A stretch of DNA of 64,000 nucleotides from Malaya genurostris (taxonomy: Eukaryota > Arthropoda > Insecta > Diptera > Culicidae). Below, piece by piece: positions 22,367-33,637 of this stretch. Location: positions 112,027,067 to 112,091,066 of the forward strand of contig NC_080571.1 of NCBI RefSeq assembly GCF_030247185.1, written 5' to 3'. The notes under the pieces are model-generated. The model made no database searches and was not told the DNA's origin. It was given only the letters and a program-made list of their open reading frames with translations. The translations under genes and the position numbers were made by a program. Each line of letters starts with the position of its first letter. The stretch's first letter is position 1.

Positions 22367-22686
22367 GTAACAAAATTCCACCCTCCGGCTCAAGAGCTGC
22401 TGCACAGACCGGATTTCCAAAGGCAGGATTTCCGCGCGATAGAAGTTAAAATTTATTGGCTCTTCCAACGGAATGTTATCTCAAATTGACTTAACCAAAG
22501 AAAGCTCCAATGAGGGGCAGATCGTGTCGTGTGTAAGTGTATTCGAATCGAAGAGAGTAAGCAATTTTTCACCGTGTTATTTGCTGTACTACAAGAATCA
22601 GCGGTTATTAATCACCAGTAGATATGATATGGTTAAGCCAGTAAAGTGACTATCAACTAAACCGTAAGCACTTTTTGCATATTTGA

Positions 22687-22692
22687 AATAAA
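22687..22692 (+). terminator. candidate poly(A) signal AATAAA of the nAChR gene
   Basis: First AATAAA after the stop codon, about 320 bp downstream. Insect nAChR 3' UTRs can be longer, so later signals may be used instead. Confidence 0.35.
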
Positions 22693-22699
22693 TTACCAT

Positions 22700-23379
22700 G
22701 TTTCTAATTAAAGTCAAGGACAAAAACTTAGTACTAAATATCACATTCATGGCAGCGCAACACAGATTAACTATATTAATTAATTTGTCCGTGTCATTCC
22801 AAGCGAGCAAACGACCTGTCAAATCCAGTATAAACCTTAAAAATTGTCGACATTTTGAATGAAACATTTTTAGTTGTTGTCAACATCTAACACTAACTCT
22901 AAATTTAAGTTAACTTAAATGCTTGAATTTTCACGGTTGTGAATTAGAACAAAATATATGTATATATACATATTAATATGTGCATTTGTTTTGCACGGAT
23001 AGAGAGACCGATTCGACTCAAGGCTTATTTCAGCCTATGTATTTATGCAGAAGTGGTGTCTGAAAAAAAGTTATAGAATATCAAACAGATACTCTACTCT
23101 AATAATATCTAATAAAAAACTAACCGAAAATACAAAATATACGAAAATTGTTCTGATCAACCTAGTAGTGTAATGTTGCACTACTTATATCACTCATACT
23201 CTAATGTATAAGGCTGATATACCCAAATCTCTTTTTACGTAGTAAACGTAAAAAAGTTTACGTTATTTGTAATTTTCAACGTAAAAAAAATTTTAGTTAT
23301 GTATATGTATTATTGGATATGTAAAATGGATAATTATGGAACGAAAATCACTATTTGCAGGAAAGGAATGTCTAAGTCG
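22700..23379. other. no recognised feature (downstream of nAChR)
   Basis: AT-rich non-coding sequence that may include more of the nAChR 3' UTR. No ORF or repeat boundary was recognised. Confidence 0.4.
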
Positions 23380-24060
23380 TTTCAATATCCGAGATGGCGA
23401 CATCCGGTATATTCGTTACAAACTATGGGTATTTTCGGAACGCGTTTGATAAGTAGATATCGGAAAATGATGTTTGAGGTGGTTCTGAATTCAAAGATAG
23501 CGGCTTCCGGTTTATTGATATTCGTTACAATATGGATATTTTCGGAACGGGGTTGATGAACAGATGTCGGAAAACGATGCTTAAGGTGCTTCTGAATACC
23601 AAAAAGACGACTTCCGGTTCATTTATATTCCTCTAAAACATTTACAATAGGGATAGTTTCGAACCGGTTTGATGAGTAGATATCAGAAAACGATAATTGA
23701 GGTGGTTCTAAATTCCAAAATGGCGGCTTCCGGTTTATTTATAAATCTTGAATGTCATTACAATATGGAGATTTTCGGAAGAGGTTTGAGAAGTTTAAAC
23801 TTCCGGTTTATTTATAAATCTTGAATGTCATTACAATATGGAGATTTTCGGAACGGGTTTGATAAGTAGATGTAGGAAAATGATGTATAAGGTTACTCCG
23901 AAATACAAAATGGCGGGTTCCGGTTAATTACTATTACTTGAAAACTCTTACAATATGAGTCAATATTACTCGAATTACTCAAATATCTTCGCAATATACA
24001 TATTTTCGGAACGGTTTTCATTAGAAGGCGCTCACAATTGTGAAACACTAGTTCAATATC
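23380..24060. repeat. degenerate tandem repeat block, about 105-117-bp units
   Basis: Units contain 'gacttccggtttatt', 'acaatatggatattttcgga', 'gggtttgatgagtagat' and 'gaaaatgatgtttgaggtgg'. The 'cttccggtt' motif recurs near 23400, 23504, 23610, 23727, 23802 and 23917, so the spacing is irregular. Inverted single units occur near 24190-24300 and 25685-25830. It is non-coding. Confidence 0.7.
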
Positions 24061-24571
24061 TGCGGAAGAGTTAAATTATAGCCGAAATTGGTGAAAAATA
24101 CTAAAATACCAATGAAATCTGTTTTAAATTACCAAGACACTTTAAGTTAAACAAACGGTGAGATCAAATTGTCAAATTTGGACAATGGTATTCAGAATCA
24201 CCTCAAACATCATTTTTCGACATTCACCTTCGAACTTGTTTCGTGAATACCCATATTGTAAGGGTTTTTAAGAAATATGAATAAACCGAAAGTCGTTATA
24301 TTGGCGATCCGTCCGATCATTTATCCAGCAACTAACAAATCCAAATAAATTGAACAGTTTGGAATCCAGTTTATATCTTTTTACGTTTTTTTGGCATGGT
24401 CTCACTATGCGCCGGTATGAAATCTTAAACACTCATCTTCTTATAATTCCGGAATCGGAAGTCGCATCCGGATAAAATTCAGCAGAATCTTTCGTTTGAA
24501 TCTACGTTTGAGAAAATCGGCCCCGGCATACGTACCGTAATACGACCTACAAACTGGAGTAGTTTTGAATC

Positions 24572-26008
24572 TACACGGAACCACCCGCGATCCCATTTCA
24601 ACAAGAATATTAGTTGATTTTCTGAATTCGATTGGTTAAAATTTGGTACAACTAATCGATTGTTGTTTTAACTAAACTGTCATTTTTGTTTTTCGATTAG
24701 CAGAAACGATGGTTGAAACAACTAATTTAACTGTTTGAAAAAAAATGCTGTCAATTAGTGGGGACACATACCTTTCAATTTCAACAAATATTTTAGTTGA
24801 AATAACTGGTGTTGTTATTAAAACAAAATTCTGTTAGTTGAAAAATAAATCGGTTTTATTTGTTTTAGACATTGCAAATAGTTGAATCAACTCGAACAAT
24901 GTTATTGATTTTTGAAAATATTCAAAATATGCTTACTGATACACGTTATGATCTATTTGAAATAAGTTCGGTATGTTGAGATACATGAAATGAATATCGT
25001 TGTTAAAATATAAACAGTATTTTATATTGACATGTAATATCATTAGGGCTGGGAAAACCACCGACCACTGCTGAATTCAAGTGATCTTAACCAAGAATAA
25101 ATTATCATTACGAAATCAGAACGCGTTCTGATCTCTAAGTGGTTTTGATTTTTGTGTGATCATGATCATGTCAAGTCGAGATCAGTAAAGATCTAAATTC
25201 TAAAAAAAATTACTTCTGATTCGATCGGAAATGATTGATGTAGAAAAACGTTTTTAATCAGCAGAAGTGCCCGGAGGGGCGAGATAATTAGCGAAATTAT
25301 TAAATTTACCTAAAATGAGTATTGAAAGATGATGCTTGTTCAACTAAAGTTATGCACTGATAATTTCAGTCAATTTATATAAGCTTGGGTGCAACAACCG
25401 CTGGGAATTGGAATTTTGCGACGGCAATTCAAACGCGCCGTTCAATCGCAGCGCGTTCTGTGTGTTTGAAACCCTTCGCTCCTGTTACTTTTATAAATTA
25501 AATTCATGTCCAAAAGCTTTATTGCTAATGCATGAACATCATCATCGGTATCAAACAGCTGGAAGTAGAATAGTCTGCTGGAAGTAAATCAATGATCGAA
25601 TTTGAAGCAAAAATTTTTGCGCATACCTGAAAGATTACGAGATGATCATTCATTAACATTTTCTAATTCGTCACCAAATCAAAACCACCTCAAACATCGT
25701 TTTGAAACATCTGCTTATCAAATCCGTTTCGAAAATTTAAAAAAAATGGGGTTTTTTTAAAGCAATATCACTAAACCGGAAGTCGCCATCTTTGAATTCA
25801 GAACCTCCTCAATCATCATTTCCAGGAATCTACTATTCAACTGTCTCCGGCATTTGACAGCATTCAAAACAACATATTTTTCAACTACTTGAATATATGC
25901 AAATCAAAAACCATATTGGTTGAATCAAAAAGAAATTAGTTAAATCAACCATCGCAAAAATCAAAAACTGCGATATCGCAATTTTATGATCGAAGGGTTC
26001 TCCGTGTA
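24572..26008. mobile_element. possible non-autonomous element with TACACGGA ends
   Basis: The left end TACACGGAACCACCCGCGATC and the right end (inverted) TACACGGAGAACCCTTCGATC are similar. Next to each lies a run of 'ttgattcaacta'-type motifs in opposite orientation. The interior has no transposase and includes an inverted unit of the 23.4-kb repeat. The boundaries are plausible but no target duplication was verified. Confidence 0.4.
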
Positions 26009-26494
26009 TTTCAAAAGATGTTCTTCTGCTTTTACATCATCGCCTTTAACGAGTACTTGAAATTTTAAACATTCATAATTCCGAGTCCGTAAGTCGGATC
26101 CGAAGCATGTTCAATGTTTGCATCATCATGCATGTTTTGCATTATTTTGAATCTGAGTGTGTAAAAATCGGTTGAGACATCTCTGAGAAAATCAAGTGAG
26201 TTTCATTTTACTGATTAAAAGCGGCATTCCGATACCGGTGATCAGTATGTTCGATGTTTGTGTGGTCATCGGCCTACAAAATCTATGAACAAATCAATTT
26301 TCTTCGCCATTTTTAAGAAATGTACAAATTATTACATCTTTACATCTTGTATTAAAAGAAACTATTGAAATTGAGGTTTATTTCCCCAATCACTTTGCCA
26401 TTCCGGAGCCGGACATCAGATCTATATGGAATTCAAAAAACTTATTTTAGGCAACAGCAAGGCTGCTCTTTATAGGGGCATTTGCTCCCGGAAC

Positions 26495-28013
26495 TAGAGA
26501 TGGTCGGGTATAGAAATTCTTATACCCGAACCCGACCCGTACCCGAGTGATCAGCAAAAAAAATTACCTGTACCCGATAAAAAATTAAAAAAATTACCCG
26601 TACCCGATAAAAAATAAAAAATTTTACCCGTACCCGATTAAAAATTACCTGTACCCTAACCGACCCGAATGAGTAGTAAAAAATTTTACCAAAATTCAGG
26701 ATGAAAAAAATAAAGTGTTTTAGATAGCGAGCCGTATCAAGGTCTAGTTGGTAAGTAAAATACATTAAAATGCTTGTTTACATTTAAACATATAAATACA
26801 CTGTGAAGCATGAATAGATTTCCAATGTCTTTGGTACTTTATACTCATTTACAAATATCAACAAAAGGGAGTAATATCTACTCCAATTTTTGGAGAAGCA
26901 TATTTACCCATATTGTCGTAATACCCGTTGTATTCAATTTTGGGTAGGTATGGTTCTTACGAAACAGTGGTTTTTACAGTCATTGAACTTCTGTGCCACC
27001 TCCGGTGGAACCCTCAACGAGTGAAAACGGTGAAAATTTGAATATTTCACGAGAAAAGATTTTCACCCGTACTTTTGCGACTCCACGTTGTCACGCATTG
27101 AGATTTTCACTTGTCGTCCAGTGAAAAGGAACGAAAATTTACTGGCAATATAGCCCAACTTGCTGTGCCATCAATCGGTGTAATTTCAAGTGAGATGACA
27201 CCATCCAGAAGTGAAGAATAAGAAAAACTTCTATGTAGATTTCCGGAAATAAACGTTCATGTTTTTATGGTTAGAATCCTAATGATTTATAAGAAAATTT
27301 TTGAAAATCTCCAACCAATATTTAAAATAACAGTTCTCTGGTATCTGAATGTGATATGAGTACTACACTACATTTTATATATGAATGAAATAATTTTTAC
27401 TGGATTGTGCATTACACAGCTTTAAAATGGCAGTCCATTAAAACCTACGTGAAAAGTAGGGTCTGACCGTAACATCTTATACCGTTTTCGTTTATTGATC
27501 AGAGCAGCCCGAAAGCTGACCCAGAGTCGCCCAAACAACGTTTGATATGTGTGTTTTAGCAACCTGAGGTCGCTCTAGATCGGACTCCAATCGCGTAGTT
27601 TCGCTCTGAAAATTTTCTCGGGTCGCAACACGCATCCATGCAAGTTTGTTTTTTTTTTCATGATTTATGGTTTAAGGCGCGTACCACGTGTTCGTTTTAC
27701 TCGGAGTCAGACTCGCCCGCGTCTAGGTTCAAAAACGAAAACGGTATAAGAGCTAAGGTAAACGAAAACGGTATTAGGCTAAGTTTATTTTTCGGAAGAA
27801 CTGTTTTGCAATAAAAAATTCTCGTCAACGTATTAACATATTTATGTGAAGTACAAATGGTCGGATAATCGATCAGAAAAAAAAAATTACCCGTACCCGA
27901 GTGAGCCGTACCCGATTGAAAATAAAAATTTTTACCCGTACCCGACCAAAAACCCGTCGGGTACGGGTACGGGTCGGGTTTTGGGTAAAATACCCGAGAC
28001 CCGACCTTCTCTA
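26495..28013. mobile_element. hAT-type MITE with TACCCG-rich ends and 8-bp target duplication
   Basis: Terminal sequences are TAGAGATGGTCGGGT and, inverted, TAGAGAAGGTCGGGT. The exact 8-bp duplication CCCGGAAC flanks it (26487-26494, 28014-28021), the size used by hAT transposases. The subterminal 150-180 bp on each side are arrays of 'acccgtacccgata'-type units in opposite orientation. The 1.2-kb interior is non-coding and includes no transposase fragment that I recognise. Confidence 0.88.
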
Positions 28014-28021
28014 CCCGGAAC

Positions 28022-28455
28022 CACGGCTTAAGGGACCCTGGGCGGGACCAACCAAGCAAAAAAAAGTTTTTCATTTTGTTATGGGCACACAAATAAGTGT
28101 TAACCCCCGGCCCCTTTAATACGTAAAAATGGTGCTGGGCCATAGTGCCAAAGCTTGTGATAATCGATTCAGCCATCTCGGAAAAAAGTGAGTGAATTTG
28201 ATCTCTAAATATATTTAGAACGCTTCAAAGAGCAAATTTATTGCTCTTGAACTGTAAAATAATATTCTAGGCTCGGTTTCTTTGCGTTTTGCCTTCAGCT
28301 CATCAGTGCTTAGTGCAGTTCAATTCAAACCGCTAAGCAAACGCGAAGCTCAACACAATATGTGCTACTTTAATGATATTCCACGAAAAGCAATATCCTA
28401 TCTGTCGTATCGGGCGTAAAAGAATGACGACCAACTACTGGTTTGAACATTTAGG
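28022..28455. other. no recognised feature
   Basis: Non-coding sequence between two repeats. No ORF or inverted repeat was recognised. Confidence 0.45.
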
Positions 28456-29300
28456 AGTTTTTACTTTATTTATATAAGAATTCGCTCAAACTTTAGAAAA
28501 ATCTTCCAAGACCCGGAGGGTCAAGTATCATTTACCAATCGATTCAGCTCGACAAACTGAGTAAATGTCCGTGTGTGCAGAGATGTCCATCTCCTCTGTG
28601 TAACGGAGAGCAAACAAAATTTCTCCCCTCGCACTGACGACTTCAATTAGAGCTCTTCTCTTTTACATATATACTCCACTGTTGTATAAAGTGTGCACGC
28701 ATCATGAGTGCGTTTGTTTATTTCCTTTTACCTCTAGCAGTGAATCGCACCAAAGTGCTAGAGCATTAGCTAATAAATTCTCTGAGGTGGATGCAGATAC
28801 TTTCACAGAGGTGTACACGCCGGTGAGCACTCTGGTGTATGGTTTGCGTAGAAGAAGAGTGGGGCACGCAAAATCCGCACAATAAAACAAGTTATCGTTT
28901 GAATTTTCGTTTTTCCTTGCAATTTTTTTCATGGCAAGGCCAGATCTACTCTCTATTAATTGAAGTTCACTGAAGTGTTCGCTCACCATCACGCGCCAGT
29001 GATCACTTGGGTGTATTTAGGCGAGAGCACGTGAGAGCGATTCGTGCGAAGAGAATGTGATTCTCTCGCACCAGCTTCTTTCAACACAAGCACGCACTCA
29101 AAGTCTGTGTAATGGACACTGAGAAGAAGTGCGCTTTCTTCTTTGTGTGGAGCAGACCAAATGTATCCGCAGTATTTATTTGGAACCTACGCCCTGGTGT
29201 ATCACTCTAGTGAAATGCCATCTCTGCGTGTGTGTATGTGTGTGTCTGTGTGTATGTGAGGTCTCATAGACGACTGGAACGCTATTGAATGGTTTTCAGT
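28455..29300 (+). repeat. Family A-like repeat split by a hAT MITE
   Basis: The segment starts 'taagaattcgctcaaacttt', then 'cccggagggtcaagtatcat', 'ttcagctcgacaaactgagt' and the TG tract, into which the MITE at 28578-29226 inserted. After the MITE the TG tract resumes. A related segment follows at 29600-29960. This subtype starts with 'gaattcgctcaaa' and not the TGCCTTTCTCATAT end. Confidence 0.6.
28578..29226. mobile_element. hAT-type MITE with 8-bp target duplication
   Basis: Ends CAGAGATGTCCATCTCC and, inverted, CAGAGATGGCATTTCAC. Flanked by CGTGTGTG on both sides (28570-28577, 29227-29234). The target is the TG tract of a Family A-like repeat, so part of the duplication match could come from the microsatellite, but the terminal C is shared too. 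The interior is non-coding, with two arms that share 'gagagcg' and 'ctctcgc' motifs. Confidence 0.8.
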
Positions 29301-29599
29301 TCGGATGTTTACATTTTGAGTAATACGAAATTTTATGTCAAAATGTTCTGTTTGTTGACAATATTTGTCACAATTGACCTTGAAAACTAAATATATATTT
29401 CTAGACGTAGATTTTGTACGGTAATAGCTATTAAACAAAGTTTAGATTGTATATTATATTACACTATATTATTATAAGGAAACACGTCTAGCTCATGAAC
29501 TGTTTAAAATGGATTGGTGTCGAGATATGAAACATCGGAGGCTCCAAAATGTAGTCTTACTTTTTTCGTATTTTTACCTTTTTCTATAAATTTCAAAAT

Positions 29600-29980
29600 T
29601 AGGTTAAGAGTTCGCTCAAATTTTGGAAAACGAGCTGAGCAAATGTCTGTGTGGGTATGTATGTGTCTGCATATGTGTGAAATATAAAAATGCATAAATC
29701 TCAGAGAAGGCAGGACCGATTCTAACCAAAATAGTTGCAAATGAGAGGTCTTCCAGGAAGTATAAACGCTATTGTTTTTGTTTTTGGATCTGAGGATTAC
29801 TTTCCGAGTTAAACAAACTTTTATTTCAAAATTTGCAGTTTTTTGACAATATCTGTCACAATTGAGCTTGGAAACTAAAAGTTTGTTCCGAATTTGAATA
29901 TCTTATCGTAATACCAATCAAATGAGTCGAAGATTGTAAGATTCTGTCAACTATTCAAGAAAATATCAATATTTTTGTGT
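29600..29980 (+). repeat. second Family A-like repeat fragment
   Basis: Shares with the preceding copy 'agagttcgctcaaattttgg', 'gagctgagcaaatgtctgtg', the TG/TATG tract, 'tgacaatatctgtcacaatt' and 'gaaaactaaa'. It reads in the same direction. The two copies look like a local direct duplication or two insertions of one subtype. Confidence 0.55.
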
Positions 29981-31278
29981 AGTCGAGTTTTTCGCCATAT
30001 CCCAATAGTTTTGTACGAAGGACGATGAAATGACGCTTGAAATCAAATTTAGATACAATTTTCAATTCAATAATTTCTAAATGATTGCAAGATTGAATAG
30101 CCTAATATTTGTTTTTAGTACGGTATCCTAAAATGCCCTATTAGGAGTATAATTAACTCCAAGCCTGGAAAATAATGAACTCCACACCTGGAAAATTCCA
30201 GCCTTAAGTCGAATCGTATATCTGTGCATAATTATTGGTTTATCATACTGATAACGTGTACAAAGTTTCATACAAATCGGAGCAAATCGTCCTTCATTAT
30301 GTCAGTTTTTTAGGGTTAAATTGTGGAATTGCTCATCAACGAATAAATAATTTTCTAATGAAAACATATCAGTTTACATGAAAACTGTACTTACAGCTTT
30401 CAGTAATAACGTTCAGAAATTGGCTCTAATCTGGGTCTAAGGAGAAAATAGAAGATAGCAATCTCCGGGCAAAATTTGAACACTGCCCAAAATTTTGAAA
30501 CTTCACATTATCTGCAGCAAAGATGTTATACAGATGCACACTTTCAGTAAACATTACATATTGGTAAAACAAATAGTGACGACAGAGATCCTTTATAAAG
30601 GAATCGTTGAAGTATCACATTAAAAATTCCTATTCAAATTTAAAACAATTTCCTATGACCAGCAAACGACCGTGCGACTATGATATACAAACTGATGTAG
30701 CAATTATAATTAACAAATTAGTTGTTCGTTTTGATTGATGCTAGAGAAAAATCCCCGAGAAGTGACAGGTGATTATGTTCCTATCTCTGCTGTCAGTGCT
30801 CTGCGGTGCTGACACCGACATGAGCGAAACGAATTGCCAGCACATGATGATAATACTGAAAAAACTCTGCGAACGGAAGCATGCAGCGCGGTAACACTAG
30901 TTAACGGAGAAGAGCAGTCCCACACCGATTTTTATTGCAAAAAGACCGGCGACTTGAAAGGAAACCGTCGCACTATGATGAAAAAGCAGCTCCTAGAGCG
31001 TTTCGAAAAGAAACCCGATTCCGGAAGGAAGCACGGGTAATGAATGTCACATTTATTAACATTTCGTTCGCTGCATAGCAACTATATTTTGCCTCAAATA
31101 GAATTCATGTTAAGATCTAATCACTTTTTTCTTGGCTCAGTTTATAAGTTTATTTATTGAAGTTTATATTCTTGAGATTTTATTTGAATATTCAGTTCAA
31201 TTGTTTCAAATATTTTATATTTTTGCTTGTTTTACGCTACGATGTTTTACAATATTTTTGACTCATCAATGCATAGCA
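29981..31278. other. unique-looking sequence with one candidate short ORF
   Basis: Mostly AT-rich non-coding DNA. A GC-richer island near 30760-31040 carries the candidate short ORF at 30775. No repeat family was recognised. Confidence 0.4.
30775..30894 (+). CDS. candidate 39-codon ORF with hydrophobic start
   Basis: ATG at 30775, TAA at 30892-30894. The first residues, 'MFLSLLSVLCGADTDMSE', look like a signal peptide; the rest holds two more Cys and a basic end ('KKLCERKHAAR'). An overlapping frame stays open to 31040. The last sense codons are followed by a donor-like 'gtaaca', so this could also be part of an exon. I do not recognise the product and chance is a real possibility. Confidence 0.2.
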   Translation: MFLSLLSVLCGADTDMSETNCQHMMIILKKLCERKHAAR

Positions 31279-32536
31279 GTTCATATTGAACTGCCAGACA
31301 CTCAAACGTTAAACATAAACTACTAAGCAGACGTAAAGTTATCTCTACCCGAGACACTTTATTTTGTTTTACCGTTTTCTAGAGTAACAGAAATATTTTG
31401 GCCCACTTTGTCCATCCACCAAATGTTGTAATATCTTTGAAAACCCCTTCCGCAATAGGTAATTTAATGTGATTAGCTTCAAATTGATGCAACATGGGTT
31501 ACTTACCATCGGTTGAATCCATAAAGTTTGTTAGGTGGGCCAAAATATATGAAGTGGCTGAAATACCTCTGTTACCCTAGTGTCGTTACAGATGAACCCC
31601 ACATAAAGAAGTTTACGGCATGCTGGCTGTTTTCAGTTAGTAGGTTAGGATCTAGGATTTTGGTTACAAGTAACTGGTTTATACTTTCCAGAGCAGGCAT
31701 TTTATTGTAACAAAAATACAATTATTACAATGAAAGTATCACACATTTACATTACATTGATATTTTTGTTGTGGGAAAAGTTGTTATGTAATAACAAGAA
31801 CCATTATAAGAAGAGAATACTCGCACCCTCGATTACTCGATTATCTCAGAGAAAACCCCATTTTGGGAGTGGGTTTAGGTAAAGTGTGTCTGGTTGGGAA
31901 ACCGTACCGATTTCGTCTAGCGTACTGTCATGTAAATGTTTAAGTAGTTGCTTGAAGATTTCATTCAGTGTAGAAATGCAACAAAAGTGTTAAAAATGAA
32001 CAAACAAATTTTTACGAAGTCTACCGCGAAGTACTCTGAACTTGAAAATAAACATAGTTTTCAAATTGGACTGGCGTTACTAATCGATCGGTGCGAACCC
32101 TATCGATAATCTCTGGACCATAATGAAAAGCAAACGGGCATGAAAATACTTTTCACATTTTTAAGCTACTATCTCGTGAAATTTCTTTTCCAACAAGTTG
32201 CACAGAAAACCTCGTCGAAAAGATGCCGTCAAAAGGCCATTTTGTACTCAATGGTGGTGGTGGCAACACTTCCGAAGAAATCGTGAGTATGTATCGTGAG
32301 GCATAATTAAAAAAATTCCTTCTAAAATACTTACGATTCCTATACTCCGCATTCATCTCAAACAGAGCAAGCTTTGTGCATATATGAAAGCTCTGGGATC
32401 CGTCCACTTGTTAAGAAATCTTACGAAGACAAATCAACATGAAATGAAATAAATTGTTGTCACACTTTAAACATAGATAAAAAAGACTGACGTCTTTCTT
32501 CAACCAGAACTCAAAGTTCTTATAAAGGCGTAATCT

Positions 32537-33005
32537 AATGTCGTTTTCGCTTGAGAAAACGGAAACTGACCCAGGGTAGTTTCATCAAACAAACACTTTT
32601 CACTGTGTTGATTTCGTGTTGATTTCGCACTTAGCAACGGGGGTTTGAGAAAAACTGATTTAAAAACCAGGTTTGAAACTGACTCGATTTTCAGTTCAAC
32701 ACTATTGAAAGGAAGACTGAAAGCCTGTTCCGATGTTGTATTTTATGTCGTTTTCGCCTGATGCCAAACCTAACCCAGCTTCCACTTTAACTGCTGTCAA
32801 ACCGTTTGTTTGAAGTCAGTTTCGAACCTAGTTTCAACGTTGTTGAACTGAAAATCGAGTCAGTTTCGAACCTGGTTTTTAAATCAGTTTTACTCAAACC
32901 CCCGTTGCAAAGTGCGAAATCAACACAGTTTCGTGAAAAGTGTTTGTTTGATGAAACTACCTTGGGTCAGTTTCAGTTTTCTCAAGCGAAAACTACATTA
33001 GTTTC
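32537..33005. mobile_element. foldback MITE (in duplication copy 1)
   Basis: Arms of about 190 bp: the left runs from 'gtcgttttcgcttgagaaaa' through 'aaactgacccagggtagttt' to 'cgattttcagttcaacac', and the right is its inverted complement with modest divergence. The centre contains 'aactgctgtcaaaccgtttg'. It is non-coding. A half-degraded relative at 54.89-56.33 kb carries a hAT insertion in exactly that centre. Confidence 0.75.
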
Positions 33006-33637
33006 CTTGAGCAAATTGTACCATCTCATGGTCATCCAACAAGTTAAGACCGAACAATGGTTCACTATTTACGCCTTCGTTCGTTGATTCAGTGTGACGG
33101 AAATACTTGTCTTATTCCTGATTATTTGCCAATTATGGTTTTGTTGTTGAGAGTATTTGGTTATTGTTGAGCTGTAAATTTCAGTTTCTCGTACGGCTTA
33201 CCGTAGTGAACAGGTTTTTGGTAATATTGGTAAGCAGTCAGTTAAAGGTCGTCGGTGACAAGCGATTCTTTGAACAACAGGTGTAAAAAACATGCGCCAT
33301 TTGTTTTTTTTTATTAACCCTCCACTCTCCCCCACACCAAAAGGCTCGTATTTGAGCCCCCTGGTAATGGGCACCATTTTCAGCCATTGGCAACAACAAT
33401 TATAAAACAAATATTGAATTACTACTATACTATATCTAAAATGGCTGAAAATATTAAATTTCTTGAAGTAACATTAATGAATAGAGAGCTCTACTAATTA
33501 TGACAAAAACGAAAAGTGTGCTTCTAGTGGATTATTTGTCCTTTTAAAGAAGCACATATATTAAAAAAAATAGTAAGAATTTAGGTGATTCTAACGCGTT
33601 GAATTAATAATTACATTTAGCTGTTTGTAGACGGTTT

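Noticed and set aside
26510..28030. Telomere-like TACCCG repeats
   Set aside because: They are the subterminal arrays of a hAT-type MITE with an 8-bp target duplication, in opposite orientation at the two ends.
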